A DNA stretch of 64,000 nt from Bacteroidota bacterium (GCA_023424015.1 JAFAEM010000017.1:62001-126000); one strand, 5' to 3'; shown: positions 7,615 to 16,890, counted from the stretch's first letter. Numbers and translations: made by a program. The notes: generated from the letters alone by a model not told the origin.

Positions 7615-9171
7615 ATGAAAAAGAAACTAAGCCTGGTCCTCTTTAGCCTGTTTTCCGTTGCAGTTTTTGCCCAGCTGCCGGAGGATGTCCTTAAATATTC
7701 CTGGCAGCCAGTCAATGGAACCGCCCGTATCAGTGCGATTGGCGGTGCCATGGGGTCCCTGGGCGGTGATATTTCAGCGCTTTACGTCAACCCCGCCGGA
7801 CTTGGATTTTTTAAGACCAGCGAGGTAGTGATCTCACCGGGGTTCTCTTTCCAGAAGAACAAATCGAATTTCCGCGGCACCGATGCTTCTGATAAGGACT
7901 CCTGGTTCAACCTGGGTACCAGTGGTATAGTAGCTGGCTGGCAAAGTAATGGCCGCTGGACCAGCAAAGCTATTAGTATCGGCATTGCCCGCACTGCCAA
8001 TTTCAGCAGTAAAATATTTTATCGCGGACAGAATGATTTTAGCTCACAAGCTGAACAATATGCCGCGGATGCAGTGGGCGGAGGATTTATCGATGATTTG
8101 CCTTTCAATCAAAATGTATCGTATGGCACCCGGCTCGCTGCGTGGAATTATATGATAGACACGGCTACGATCCCCGGCCATGCAGGCATTGATATTGTTA
8201 GCATGGCGATGTGGGACCAGCTAAAGAACGGCGGTGACTTTTTGCTCGATCAGTCCCACTCCATTAAAACCAGCGGCGGTATTACAGAAATATCATTTGG
8301 ATATGCGGCCAATATGGACGACCGTTTCTATCTCGGAGGTTCCTTAGGCGTGCCGATCGTTAATTATAAAAGGAAGTCCGTTTTTTTGGAAGAAGACGCT
8401 ACCGGGAACAATGACAATAATTTTAAGTTCAACCAGGTAACGGAATATTTTTATACCAAAGGGCTTGGCCTCAACCTGAAACTGGGTATGATTGCAAAAC
8501 CTTCACCATTTGTCCGGCTTGGTCTTGCGGTTCATTCTCCCACTTTTTATAACCTCAAAGACAGGTATAATGGAAGCATGACAACCGACCTGGAAAATTA
8601 TCGTACCACGCCAGGCGCGCTTACGGTGGAAATGGACGATATATTGAACCAGGGTGAAATACCAAGGTACGAGTATCAACTAACCGGGCCCTGGCGAATT
8701 ATGCTAAGTGGATCCTATGTGCTGAGAGAAACGGAAGATGTAAGTCAACAGCGTGGATTTCTGAGTGCCGACGTCGAATATGTCACCCATAGCAGCAATC
8801 GCTTTTCCAACTCGGGAGAGTTTACCGATAATGGTTATTACAAGGCCGTGAATGAGACCATGAAGGATTATTATAAGGGAGCTTTCAATTTCAGGCTGGG
8901 CGGTGAATTGAAATTTACTACCATCATGACCAGGCTGGGATTTTCTTATTATGGTAATCCCTATTCTGACGAAGCGCTGAAGGGAAATAAAATGTTCCTC
9001 AGTGGTGGACTTGGTTACAGGCACGCGGGTATGTTTATCGATCTGACCTATATCCATGCATTAAACAAAGACGTGAACTTCCCTTATCGCCTCCCCGACA
9101 AGGCCAATACGTTTGCTAATACAAAAGGCTCCGGAAGTAATGTGATGCTAACATTTGGGTTTAAGATCTAA
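7615..9171 (+). CDS. Outer membrane beta-barrel, OmpP1/FadL-like
   Basis: A 518-residue protein with a signal peptide (to about residue 19, VAVFA|Q). The N-terminal stretch GTARISAIGGAMGSLGGDISALYVNPAGL is the hallmark of the OmpP1/FadL family in Bacteroidota: a small plug-like segment with the NPAG motif. The rest shows alternating aromatic/hydrophobic strands and ends with an outer-membrane insertion signature (MLTFGFKI, terminal hydrophobic residue). The role is probably uptake of a hydrophobic compound; the substrate is unknown. It stands alone, about 180 bases after the lipoprotein, with nothing recognisable in the gap. Confidence 0.8.
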   Translation: MKKKLSLVLFSLFSVAVFAQLPEDVLKYSWQPVNGTARISAIGGAMGSLGGDISALYVNPAGLGFFKTSEVVISPGFSFQKNKSNFRGTDASDKDSWFNLGTSGIVAGWQSNGRWTSKAISIGIARTANFSSKIFYRGQNDFSSQAEQYAADAVGGGFIDDLPFNQNVSYGTRLAAWNYMIDTATIPGHAGIDIVSMAMWDQLKNGGDFLLDQSHSIKTSGGITEISFGYAANMDDRFYLGGSLGVPIVNYKRKSVFLEEDATGNNDNNFKFNQVTEYFYTKGLGLNLKLGMIAKPSPFVRLGLAVHSPTFYNLKDRYNGSMTTDLENYRTTPGALTVEMDDILNQGEIPRYEYQLTGPWRIMLSGSYVLRETEDVSQQRGFLSADVEYVTHSSNRFSNSGEFTDNGYYKAVNETMKDYYKGAFNFRLGGELKFTTIMTRLGFSYYGNPYSDEALKGNKMFLSGGLGYRHAGMFIDLTYIHALNKDVNFPYRLPDKANTFANTKGSGSNVMLTFGFKI

Positions 9172-9212
9172 AAAAGCCTTAACCCAACCCGGCCTCTCCC
9201 CAATCAGCCAGG

Positions 9213-9258
9213 CCTCACCCCCCAACCCCCTCTCTTAAAGAGAGGGGGAGTAGAACCC
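9213..9258. repeat. GC-rich palindromic intergenic repeat
   Basis: CCTCACCCCCCAACCCC is followed by the palindrome CCCTCTCTTAAAGAGAGGG and TAGAACCC. The stem is a perfect 9-bp hairpin. It belongs to the same family as 27063-27099, 30947-30981 and 31069-31102, here in the opposite orientation. Confidence 0.8.
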
Positions 9259-9288
9259 TGAATTGTAAGATAATTTGATTAGCAACGA

Positions 9289-9323
9289 TCAAGTATCCAG
9301 TATCCAGTATCAAGTATCAAGTA
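9289..9323. repeat. Heptamer array (ATCCAGT/ATCAAGT)
   Basis: Five 7-bp units of the same family as 1074-1138. Confidence 0.75.
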
Positions 9324-9334
9324 CCTCTTCACCT

Positions 9335-9433
9335 CCCGACTATCGACTAAAGACTCCCATCTGGATCACCGCGTCAGACGGGGACGTGAGACGCTGGTGG
9401 TCCCGACTCCTGACTACCGACTAAAGACTACCG
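9335..9433. repeat. GACTA-type heptamer repeats
   Basis: Units such as CCCGACT, ATCGACT, AAAGACT and ACCGACT occur in two blocks (9335-9358 and 9402-9433) around a GC-rich segment. The second block runs up to the stop codon of the TonB-dependent receptor at 9435. Confidence 0.7.
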
Positions 9434-9434
9434 A

Positions 9435-11963
9435 CTATTCATCGTCTCCTCCACGCCTCTCATTCCTCCTGGTCAGGCTAAAATCAGCATCGCCGAATTT
9501 ATAGCTGAAGGTGATCCTGAAATTCCTGACATTCCATCGGCGGTATGAATCCTGGTAAAATGTTTCCGTATCATAGATGGTGCCCCAGCGTTGTGTATTA
9601 AACAGGTCGTTGATGCCAAACGTGATGGTTGCCTTATTATTCTTTAGGAAATCCTTTCGCATGGCCAGGTCTACCGCGAATTCCGGTTTACGCCGTCCCT
9701 GCGGTATCACTTCCTCAGATTCATATTCACCGTTAAGCTGGAAACTCAAATTATTGAATATAGATTTTTGCTTAGTGACGATCTTGTAATCCGCGGTCAG
9801 TTGCGCTTCCCAGTTGAAACCATCATTGCTAAGATCGAGCCCTTTTACTTCGGCCTTCACGGTGCGGTATTGCAGGTTAAATGAAGGAGTGATATTGAAA
9901 TTGGGGCCCAGTTTATGTTGCAGTACAAACTCAGCACCATAGCGATTGGTGGTATTTGCGTTGATAAATGTATTGAGAATGGCATTAGGGTCCACACCCG
10001 CATCAGCGAGGTCGGCATATTGTGCCGCGGTGATGGTGTCACTGTATTGGGTGATATCATCAGGGTTATTGCGCAAATACAGCGAGGTTAAAAAATTACC
10101 TTTAGGATAATCCTTACTATAATTCACCTCAAAGGAATTGATAAACTCCGGCCGCAACTGGGGATTCCCCTGGCGCAGGTTGACCGGGTCGTTGATATCG
10201 ATAAAAGGATTGATCTGCCAGAAATTCGGCCGACGGATCCTTCTGGAATAATTAAATTGCAACTGGTCAGATTCATTAAGCTGTTTGGTGACAAATAAAC
10301 TGGGGAATAGTGCGTCCCAGATATTTTTGATGTCTGCAGGATACTCGTATCCAAATTTCAGCGCGCTGTCAATCAGCTCACCGCGGAACCTGGAATACTC
10401 ACCACGCAGGCCAAGCTGGTAAGAAAAACTTTTGCGTTTGGTACTATACGTAAAATACGCCGCGTTCACCATTTCGTTGTATTTATAATTATTGCTCAGC
10501 GGCAGCTTTGTCTCTGAAATGTTGTCAACAGAAAACGCATTGTAAAAACTCCTCGAATCGTTGTGAAAGCTCCTGATACCTGCTTCGATCTTGGACTCCT
10601 CGCCAAATGGATGTGCATAGTCGGCCTGGAATGTTATCTGGTCGTTTTTACCACTTCCTTCATTACGAACTCTCGAAGAAGGGCGATATACTGATCCGTC
10701 GGGGTACGAATAGGAATTGAGAATAGTTGAATTTTCCGTGTTCTCACCGGAGTTGTAGGTGATATCGGCTGTCAGTTCTCTTCCCAATTGCGGGAAACTA
10801 TGTTTGTAATTCAGTCTTGAGCTTTTGCGATCAAACCTGGAACGAGCTGTGGCACTCCTATTCCCGAAATACTCCATCACCTCGTTACTATTGAGGTATT
10901 GCTGGTCCTGATTTTCCTCATTGGAAAATCTGCCGGCACCAAAATGTTGGGAGAGCGAAAGGGTATTGCGGTTGTCAATAAAATAATCCACGCCAAATCG
11001 CACCGACCTGAATCGCCGCATCCTGTCATTGACGGTGTTTTGATTAAAATAATCCTGGACAACACCATTAGACTTGTTTTGTCTTTTTGTTTCCCCGCGG
11101 GCCTTGCCACCCGACTGGTTATAACCGCCGCTGGCGAAAATATTGAATTTACCCTCACGCATGTTCAGGTTAAGATTGCCATTGAGAATCTCAGGGGTGC
11201 CTACTGAAACCGATGCGATACCGTTCAACCCAACTCTTTTATTTTTCTTTAGCACGATATTAAGTATACCGCCTGAACTGGCAGCATCATATTTGGCTGA
11301 GGGGTTAGTAATCAGTTCAACTTTTTCAATATTCTCAGCAGGTATCTGGTCGAGAGTAAGTATGGTAGGACGCCCGTCAATGAAAATCTGGGGTGAGCTG
11401 TTGCGTAATTCAACATTTCCATCAATATCTACTTTCAGTGATGGGATATTTTTCATCACATCAATTGCGGTACCTCCCGTTGCAGTAAGACTTTTAGCAA
11501 CATTATAAACCTTGCGGTCGATACCAAGTTCCAGTACCGGCTTGTTGGAAACCACGGTAACCCCGCCCAGTTCCTGTACATCTGCCGATAATTCTATATT
11601 CCCAAGATCACGTTCACCTGAAAGACTGCCGCCATTTTCGATGGTTTGTTCGAATAGCTGGTATCCTATCGCTGAGATCACCAGCCTGAAACCAGGTTCG
11701 TCGGGCAGATTAGTAAAGCTAAAATCTCCATTTGGCTTGGTCAGCATTCCGGTAACCAGTGTATCTGTGCCCTGTTTATAAACCTGGACAGAAGCTGCTT
11801 CAATACCCTTGCCTGAATTTTTGTCAACCAGTTTGCCAAACAGCCTGTTTGAGTTTATTCTCATACCGGGGATATCCGGGGTAGGTTGCTGCTCCCGTTC
11901 GATCTGCGCGTGAAGGATCTGGACAAATAAATGCGTGACAAAAATTGTTAAGATAAATTTCAT
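9435..11963 (-). CDS. TonB-dependent receptor with outer-membrane barrel (OMP_b-brl_3 type)
   Basis: An outer membrane receptor of about 842 residues. The start chosen is the second Met (MKFILTIFVTHLF), which begins a proper signal peptide; a start 33 bases upstream would add 11 residues in front of it. After the signal comes a CarboxypepD_reg-like domain (GKLVDKNSGKGIEAASVQVY ... NGDFSFTNL), a plug domain (IDVMKNIPSLKVDIDGNVEL ... NIEKVELITNPSAKYDAA) and a long barrel ending with FKFGDADFSLTRRNERRGGDDE. There is no SusD partner beside it, so it is not a classic polysaccharide locus; the ligand (peptide, metal or other) cannot be told. An acidic/basic tail after the barrel is common in this subfamily. 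Confidence 0.88.
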   Translation of the reverse strand: MKFILTIFVTHLFVQILHAQIEREQQPTPDIPGMRINSNRLFGKLVDKNSGKGIEAASVQVYKQGTDTLVTGMLTKPNGDFSFTNLPDEPGFRLVISAIGYQLFEQTIENGGSLSGERDLGNIELSADVQELGGVTVVSNKPVLELGIDRKVYNVAKSLTATGGTAIDVMKNIPSLKVDIDGNVELRNSSPQIFIDGRPTILTLDQIPAENIEKVELITNPSAKYDAASSGGILNIVLKKNKRVGLNGIASVSVGTPEILNGNLNLNMREGKFNIFASGGYNQSGGKARGETKRQNKSNGVVQDYFNQNTVNDRMRRFRSVRFGVDYFIDNRNTLSLSQHFGAGRFSNEENQDQQYLNSNEVMEYFGNRSATARSRFDRKSSRLNYKHSFPQLGRELTADITYNSGENTENSTILNSYSYPDGSVYRPSSRVRNEGSGKNDQITFQADYAHPFGEESKIEAGIRSFHNDSRSFYNAFSVDNISETKLPLSNNYKYNEMVNAAYFTYSTKRKSFSYQLGLRGEYSRFRGELIDSALKFGYEYPADIKNIWDALFPSLFVTKQLNESDQLQFNYSRRIRRPNFWQINPFIDINDPVNLRQGNPQLRPEFINSFEVNYSKDYPKGNFLTSLYLRNNPDDITQYSDTITAAQYADLADAGVDPNAILNTFINANTTNRYGAEFVLQHKLGPNFNITPSFNLQYRTVKAEVKGLDLSNDGFNWEAQLTADYKIVTKQKSIFNNLSFQLNGEYESEEVIPQGRRKPEFAVDLAMRKDFLKNNKATITFGINDLFNTQRWGTIYDTETFYQDSYRRWNVRNFRITFSYKFGDADFSLTRRNERRGGDDE

Positions 11964-12146
11964 GCTTTTTGTTTGAGATAACGGCAATGTCAGCATTGCT
12001 GTGTGCCGGTGGATAGGATTATAAAAAACTTGTCGAGCCAGATGGGCTTATGGTAGTTAAAAAAGAGGCGTAAAGATAACCAATCGCATCGAACCTTTGT
12101 CCTCAATCAATGAAATAATGCCAGCGGTCAGAAAATGTTCGCGTAT

Positions 12147-13055
12147 TTATATACTTTTTTTTAGATGATCGATAACAATAGCAGCATCGGGCGAAAACCA
12201 TTCGAATATTTTGTCTTTCTTAAACCATGTCATTTGACGCTTAGCATATTGCCGCGTATGAATCTTTATTTCTTCAACTGCATTTTGCAGCTCAGTTTGT
12301 CCTTCGAGGTAATCAAAAAGCTCGCTATATCCAACCGTTTGTAAGGCATTGAGATGTTTTGAGCTTAACAAATTTTTCACTTCTTCAAGCAACCCTTTGT
12401 CCATCATTTGGTCTACCCTCGCATTGATCCTTTGCCTGAGTGTATCCACTGGAAGTTCAAGACCTATCTTGATGATCCCGAAATTTCTTGCCAGCTTTTC
12501 TCCTTTCCGGAATTCGAGTATGGACCTCCCGGTAGCTTCAAACACTTCAAGCGCCCTCAGCATTCGTTGGGGATTTTTTATTTCGCCCACACTAAAAAAA
12601 TCGGGGTCCCTGCGTTTCAATTCATATTGTAGCCACTCAAGGCCTTGTTGTTCGTAATGTTTGGTAATAATTGAACGTATCTCTTTTGGCACTTCCGGTA
12701 TTTCATCCAGCCCCTCACAAAATGCTTTAATATAAAGACCAGTGCCTCCTGTCATCACCACCCAGTCTTTGTGTTGAAATAATTCCCCTGTTTTCTGTAA
12801 AGCATATTGCTCAAATGTGATGGCAGTTACCTCATCCTGTATACCATGTGAGGCAATAAAATGATGTGGTACCTGGCGGAGTTCTTCTTCGGATGGCCGG
12901 GCGACGCCAATATTCATCTCGCGAAAACACTGGCGGCTATCGGCGGAAATGATCTCGGTCTGAAAATGTTTGGCCACTTCTATGGCTACAGCCGTCTTCC
13001 CAACAGCCGTAGGCCCAGCGATAATAATAACTGTTTTGTTGGAAGACTTTTTCAA
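12147..13055 (-). CDS. miaA: tRNA dimethylallyltransferase
   Basis: MiaA transfers a dimethylallyl group to A37 of tRNAs that read U-starting codons. The P-loop GPTAVGKT, the SADSRQ motif, GGTGLYIKAF and the late RQYAKRQMTWF all are present, so the enzyme looks complete. No ATG lies near the family's usual N-terminus. The frame extends upstream to a TTG at 13139, which would add about 28 hydrophobic residues not found in MiaA proteins. The TTG at 13055 gives MKKSSNKTVIIIAGPTAVGKT, the normal length, and is chosen here. It follows the pRiA4b-ORF3-like gene on the same strand, with a short GACTA-type repeat between them. Confidence 0.93.
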   Translation of the reverse strand: MKKSSNKTVIIIAGPTAVGKTAVAIEVAKHFQTEIISADSRQCFREMNIGVARPSEEELRQVPHHFIASHGIQDEVTAITFEQYALQKTGELFQHKDWVVMTGGTGLYIKAFCEGLDEIPEVPKEIRSIITKHYEQQGLEWLQYELKRRDPDFFSVGEIKNPQRMLRALEVFEATGRSILEFRKGEKLARNFGIIKIGLELPVDTLRQRINARVDQMMDKGLLEEVKNLLSSKHLNALQTVGYSELFDYLEGQTELQNAVEEIKIHTRQYAKRQMTWFKKDKIFEWFSPDAAIVIDHLKKSI

Positions 13056-13153
13056 GAAAAACAGATTTGTCAGCTCCCTTTTGAAAGATGGGATTAACTG
13101 CCCTAACAAATAAAATGTTGATATGAAAACCAATCCCAAAGCGCAAGCTAAAA

Positions 13154-13187
13154 AGACTACAGACTCCGGGCTAATGACTAATGACTA
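13154..13187. repeat. Short GACTA/GACTAAT heptamer repeat at a stop codon
   Basis: GACTACAGACTCCGGG is followed by two CTAATGA units, reaching the TAG stop (13185-13187) of the gene on the minus strand. It lies between that gene and miaA. Confidence 0.6.
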
Positions 13188-13745
13188 TACCTCTTCTTCG
13201 TCCTGGCTACTCTCCTCCTCCATTCCCAAATCTTCGCCGTCCTCATCTTTTTCAGCAAATCCGTCAACGCCCTGTGTGAGATCATATTTCTCTTCTACGT
13301 CGGCAAACTTTTCACCCAGTAACCCTTTGGTACCGTACTGGCTGGGCGCAATTCCTTCCGACCTGACTGCCGAAGGATAACTAATGCGTGAGCTTTCTTC
13401 TTTTGATACATTGATCAGCTCTACCAAAAATGTCCAGTTCTTGTTAAAATCGTACCAGTAAATGAATTTCTGGTTGGGATCTTTTATTTCAGAGCCGATG
13501 GTAGTTTCTTTCATCAGCAATGGCTCGGCCTTATATTCCTTGTCGTATTTCTCCAGGGTGATCTCCCTTCCGCGTTGCCAGTGGTCATTGCTACGGAAAA
13601 AAGTGGCTTTATGCTTATTATCAAACTCGTATCCTTTCAGAATAGTTTCATGCAGGTCGAAAAAAGTTTGGGTATGACGGATCACCACATCACGATAAAC
13701 GCTTTCATCTTCTTCGTAGTAAACTCTGAATTTTAAAATAGCCAT
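13185..13745 (-). CDS. Plasmid pRiA4b ORF-3-like / IS1096 TnpR-like family protein
   Basis: A 186-residue cytoplasmic protein of the pRiA4b ORF-3 family. It starts with the family's beta-strand pattern (ILKFRVYYEEDESVYRDVVI, then a short helix TFFDLHETIL) and has the core WYDFNKNWTFLVELINVSKE, which corresponds to the YDFGDxWxHxIxLE-like motif of the family. The last 30 residues are very acidic (EDGEDLGMEEESSQDEEEV). Despite the family name there is no sign of a mobile element: it sits in a tRNA-modification gene group, 10 bases after cca. The function is unknown. Bacteroidota homologues lie in similar contexts, from memory. Confidence 0.75.
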   Translation of the reverse strand: MAILKFRVYYEEDESVYRDVVIRHTQTFFDLHETILKGYEFDNKHKATFFRSNDHWQRGREITLEKYDKEYKAEPLLMKETTIGSEIKDPNQKFIYWYDFNKNWTFLVELINVSKEESSRISYPSAVRSEGIAPSQYGTKGLLGEKFADVEEKYDLTQGVDGFAEKDEDGEDLGMEEESSQDEEEV

Positions 13746-13754
13746 ATCGCGAAT

Positions 13755-15230
13755 TTACGATTTCTTTATTTTTAAATCCATTTCCCTTCCTTTTTCAGCC
13801 AGGTATTCAAATGCTGCATCATAAGTGTTTTCGATCACGCCGTCGAGTATCGCATCTTTTAAGGCATTCTTTAAAATACCCACCAGTTTGGAAGGCGGCA
13901 GGTCAAACATTTCCATGATCTCGTCACCACTGATAGGCGGTTGCCAGGCCCGGATATGATCTTTTTCCTCAACTTCTCTGCAGCGTTGCCTGACCAGTTG
14001 AAAATTTTCCTGGTATCTCTTCACTTTCTGCTTATTCTTTGAAGTGATATCTGCATCACAAAGCAACATCAGCGCATCAAAATCCTCACCGGCATCAAAC
14101 AGGAGTCGCCGTATCGCCGAATCCGTGATATTCTCCTTTGTAAGACTGATCGGCCGCAAATGCAGTTCCACCATTTTCCGAACGAAACGCATCTTTTCCG
14201 TCATGGGCAATTTAAACCTTGCAAAAATTTTGGGAACCATCCTGCCTCCTACTACTTCATGGCCATGAAAGGTCCAGCCATGACCTTCTTCAAAGCGTTT
14301 GGTGGCGGGTTTCGCAATATCATGCAGAATAGCCGCCCAGCGCAGCCAGAGATCATTCGTGTTTTGCGAGATATTATCCAGCACCTGCAGGGTATGATAA
14401 AAATTATCCTTATGTCCGTGCCCGTCCTTGTATTCCGCACCAGCCAGTTCCACCATTTGTGGGAAGATCAGGTGAAGCAGTCCGGTTTTATAGAGAAGTT
14501 CAAAACCAATTGACGGTTTAGCCGATAATATGATCTTGTTCAGCTCATCCGTGATGCGCTCCTGTGAAACGATCCAGATACGTTCCCTGTTCTCACGGAT
14601 TGCCTGTACCGTTTGCGGATCGATGGTAAAGTTGAGTTGGGAGGCAAACCGGATCGCACGCATCATCCGGAGCGGGTCATCGCTAAATGTCTGCGATGGT
14701 TCCAGCGGTGTTTTGATCAATCGGCTTTCAATATCTTTCATACCGTCGAAGGGATCCACCAGTTTGCCAAAATCATCTTTATTTAAACTGATGGCCATAG
14801 CATTGATGGTGAAATCACGTCTTCTTTGATCATCCTTCAGGGTACCGGGTTCTACCGCCGGTTTACGTGAATCAAAACGATAACTTTCTTTTCTTGCACC
14901 CACAAATTCTATATCGAATGGTATTGAAGTAATATCCCTGCCGTGATGACTGTCATCGCCAGTTTCCACTGCCAGTGGTGTGTTGATATGTGCGGTGCCA
15001 AAATTTTTGAAATAACTGACTTTTGGCTGGGGATCAAATAATTTTGCAACTGCTTTGGCAAGTTTAATACCATCACCCACACAAACAATATCGGCATCAT
15101 TGGTGAGCCGGCCCATGATCTTATCTCTTACAAAACCACCTACCAGGTAGGTCTCCAATCCAAGCTGCGCGGCTGCTTCACCAATTCTTTGAAAAATGAG
15201 TAATTCCTGTTTTGTACAATTAATGTCCAT
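13755..15230 (-). CDS. cca: CCA tRNA nucleotidyltransferase with HD domain
   Basis: A 491-residue class II nucleotidyltransferase that adds or repairs the CCA end of tRNA. The N-terminal catalytic domain shows LVGGFVRDKIMGR, the two metal-binding aspartates in NDADIV, and RRRDFTINAMA. The neck and body helices follow, and a C-terminal HD phosphohydrolase domain has the HD pair in AAILHDIAKP plus later His residues. A TATCTTTG promoter box lies 7 bases before the ATG, so the mRNA may be leaderless. Together with the next two genes it forms a tRNA-maturation group. Only some of the tRNAs need this activity: tRNA-Leu here lacks an encoded CCA, while tRNA-Lys has one. Confidence 0.95.
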   Translation of the reverse strand: MDINCTKQELLIFQRIGEAAAQLGLETYLVGGFVRDKIMGRLTNDADIVCVGDGIKLAKAVAKLFDPQPKVSYFKNFGTAHINTPLAVETGDDSHHGRDITSIPFDIEFVGARKESYRFDSRKPAVEPGTLKDDQRRRDFTINAMAISLNKDDFGKLVDPFDGMKDIESRLIKTPLEPSQTFSDDPLRMMRAIRFASQLNFTIDPQTVQAIRENRERIWIVSQERITDELNKIILSAKPSIGFELLYKTGLLHLIFPQMVELAGAEYKDGHGHKDNFYHTLQVLDNISQNTNDLWLRWAAILHDIAKPATKRFEEGHGWTFHGHEVVGGRMVPKIFARFKLPMTEKMRFVRKMVELHLRPISLTKENITDSAIRRLLFDAGEDFDALMLLCDADITSKNKQKVKRYQENFQLVRQRCREVEEKDHIRAWQPPISGDEIMEMFDLPPSKLVGILKNALKDAILDGVIENTYDAAFEYLAEKGREMDLKIKKS

Positions 15231-15237
15231 GCGTGTG

Positions 15238-15245
15238 CAAAGATA
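15238..15245 (-). promoter_or_regulatory. TAnnTTTG box abutting the cca start codon
   Basis: On the minus strand TATCTTTG is followed by CACACGC and the ATG of cca. A start about 5-7 bases after the box would fall at the ATG, leaving no room for a ribosome binding site. Confidence 0.5.
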
Positions 15246-15295
15246 AGTGATGAGGGATAGCCATCAGGCAGATCCGGATTGCGCCCGAGGTAACT

Positions 15296-15913
15296 TTAGG
15301 GACGAATGACACTGATTTTTCCATGCTGCCATTTGATAACGGAAGATGGCTTGGCGGGTGTGTTGTCAAGCTGACGGTATTGAACGATATAATCGACGGA
15401 TTGTTTTATTTCTTCGGCTATATCAGAAAATGCGGATGGTGTTGGCTTGCCCGAAATATTGGCCGATGTAGAAACGATCGGATTGCGAAACCGCCTGATG
15501 AGATGTTTACAGAAATTGTCATTGCATATCCTGATCCCGATCGATCCATCTCTGCTCACGAGATTTTCTGCCAGGCCAATTGCGCCATCATATACAACGG
15601 TGACGGGTTTTTGCTGTTGTTGTATATAGTCGAATACGCCAAGATCTACTGCGGCTACATGCCGGAGCACATCTCTTTCATCGGCTACCAGTACGATCAT
15701 GGCTTTCTCATCCGGGCGGTTCTTTAGCTGAAAAATTTTTTCAACAGCCTCGGGGTTGGTGGCATCGCAGCCGATACCCCAAACAGTATCTGTGGGATAA
15801 AGGATCAGGCCACCTCGTTTTAGCACTTCGAGGCATTTGTGTATATCGTCTTCAAAATCGATCATCATGTATTCGTTTTCCTGAGTGGAATCATAAAGGT
15901 CTAAATAATCCAT
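15296..15913 (-). CDS. tsaC: Threonylcarbamoyl-AMP synthase (Sua5/YrdC/TsaC family)
   Basis: A 205-residue enzyme that makes threonylcarbamoyl-AMP from threonine, bicarbonate and ATP for t6A37 in ANN-decoding tRNAs. The YrdC fold markers are present: GGLILYPTDTVWGIGCDATN, the KxR-like LKNRPDEKAMIVLV, and IVSTSANISG. There is no Sua5 C-terminal domain, so it is the short form. The frame opens with 15 residues before a double Met (MMIDFEDD) that many relatives use as their start; the true start could be at 15868. It is read on the same strand as cca but from its own region, 65 bases upstream of it. Confidence 0.92.
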   Translation of the reverse strand: MDYLDLYDSTQENEYMMIDFEDDIHKCLEVLKRGGLILYPTDTVWGIGCDATNPEAVEKIFQLKNRPDEKAMIVLVADERDVLRHVAAVDLGVFDYIQQQQKPVTVVYDGAIGLAENLVSRDGSIGIRICNDNFCKHLIRRFRNPIVSTSANISGKPTPSAFSDIAEEIKQSVDYIVQYRQLDNTPAKPSSVIKWQHGKISVIRP

Positions 15914-15969
15914 CTAAACTATGTCGAAAGCATGCACGTCTTCGTTATTTTCGCAGCAAATTTAAAAGG

Positions 15970-16776
15970 ATGAAAGAACTTATACTGGAAGCCTGGGATA
16001 ACAGGGACTTATTAAAGGACGAAAAATACACCGGCGCTGTCCGCGCCGTGATCGAAGAGGTGGATAAGGGCAGATTGCGAGTGGCTTCGCCAGGCGATGG
16101 TGGTTGGACGGTGAATGAATGGGTAAAACAGGCGATCCTGATGTATTTCGGTATCCAGCAAATGCAAACATGGGACCTGGAGCCTTTCGAGTTTTATGAT
16201 AAGATGCTGCTGAAAAAAAATTACAGGGAACTGGGTGTTCGGGCTGTACCACATGCTGTCGCCAGGTATGGTGCTTATATCGCCCGCAATGTGGTACTAA
16301 TGCCGTCTTATGTAAATATCGGCGCTTACGTAGATGAGGGCACGATGGTCGATACCTGGGCTACCGTGGGCAGTTGTGCACAGATCGGTAAAGGCGTTCA
16401 TTTGAGTGGCGGTGTTGGGATCGGTGGTGTACTGGAACCCTTACAGGCCTCGCCCGTGATCATCGAAGATGGCTGCTTTATCGGCAGCCGATGTATTGTT
16501 GTGGAAGGAGTGGTTGTTGAAAAGGAAGCCGTGTTAGGCGCTAATGTGGTATTGACCCAGTCTACAAAGATCATCGATGTAAGCGGGCCCGAGCCCCGCG
16601 AAACCAAAGGTCGTGTACCAGCCCGAAGCGTGGTCATACCCGGCACCTATAGTAAGAAGTTCGCTGCCGGCGAATATGGGGTTAGCTGCGCCCTGATCAT
16701 TGGTCAGCGTAAGCCCAGTACCGATCTAAAGACCAGTCTTAACGACGCCCTGAGAGACTTTAATGTTTCAGTTTAA
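15970..16776 (+). CDS. dapD: Tetrahydrodipicolinate N-succinyltransferase
   Basis: A 268-residue enzyme of lysine/meso-diaminopimelate synthesis that succinylates tetrahydrodipicolinate. An N-terminal helical domain (to about residue 95) is followed by a left-handed beta-helix of hexapeptide repeats (VVLMPSYVNIGAYV, GTMVDTWATVGSCAQIG, LSGGVGIGGVLEPLQ) and a short C-terminal extension. The motifs MVDTWATVGSCAQ and EDGCFIGSR are typical of DapD. An AAAAGG sequence just before the ATG could serve as a ribosome binding site. It is divergent from tsaC, sharing 56 bases of intergenic DNA. Confidence 0.96.
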   Translation: MKELILEAWDNRDLLKDEKYTGAVRAVIEEVDKGRLRVASPGDGGWTVNEWVKQAILMYFGIQQMQTWDLEPFEFYDKMLLKKNYRELGVRAVPHAVARYGAYIARNVVLMPSYVNIGAYVDEGTMVDTWATVGSCAQIGKGVHLSGGVGIGGVLEPLQASPVIIEDGCFIGSRCIVVEGVVVEKEAVLGANVVLTQSTKIIDVSGPEPRETKGRVPARSVVIPGTYSKKFAAGEYGVSCALIIGQRKPSTDLKTSLNDALRDFNVSV

Positions 16777-16793
16777 TAAATTGAATCATTTCC

Positions 16794-16801
16794 TATATTT
16801 G
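16794..16801 (+). promoter_or_regulatory. -7 box of tRNA-Leu, separated from the tRNA by repeats
   Basis: TATATTTG, followed by CACCCCCC, repeats the promoter string found directly before tRNA-Lys (minus strand, 3219-3233). Here the tRNA starts 92 bases later, after a block of GACT-type repeats. Confidence 0.55.
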
Positions 16802-16814
16802 CACCCCCCGATGC

Positions 16815-16890
16815 AGTCGGGAGTCTATAGTCAGGAGTATGTTCTCAGCAACCTAAGAACTCCGACTACAGACTTCAGACTGACGACTAA
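16815..16890. repeat. GACT/AGTC-type repeat block in the tRNA-Leu leader
   Basis: AGTCGGGAGTCTATAGTC is followed by GGAGT...ACTCCGACTACAGACT and GACGACT. It is partly self-complementary, so the transcribed leader could fold into a hairpin. The same repeat class occurs at 9335, 13154, 26948 and 31578. Confidence 0.65.

Noticed and set aside
13185..13745. Mobile element indicated by IS1096/pRiA4b family name
   Set aside because: No transposase, inverted repeats or target duplication; family name reflects first sequence description only.
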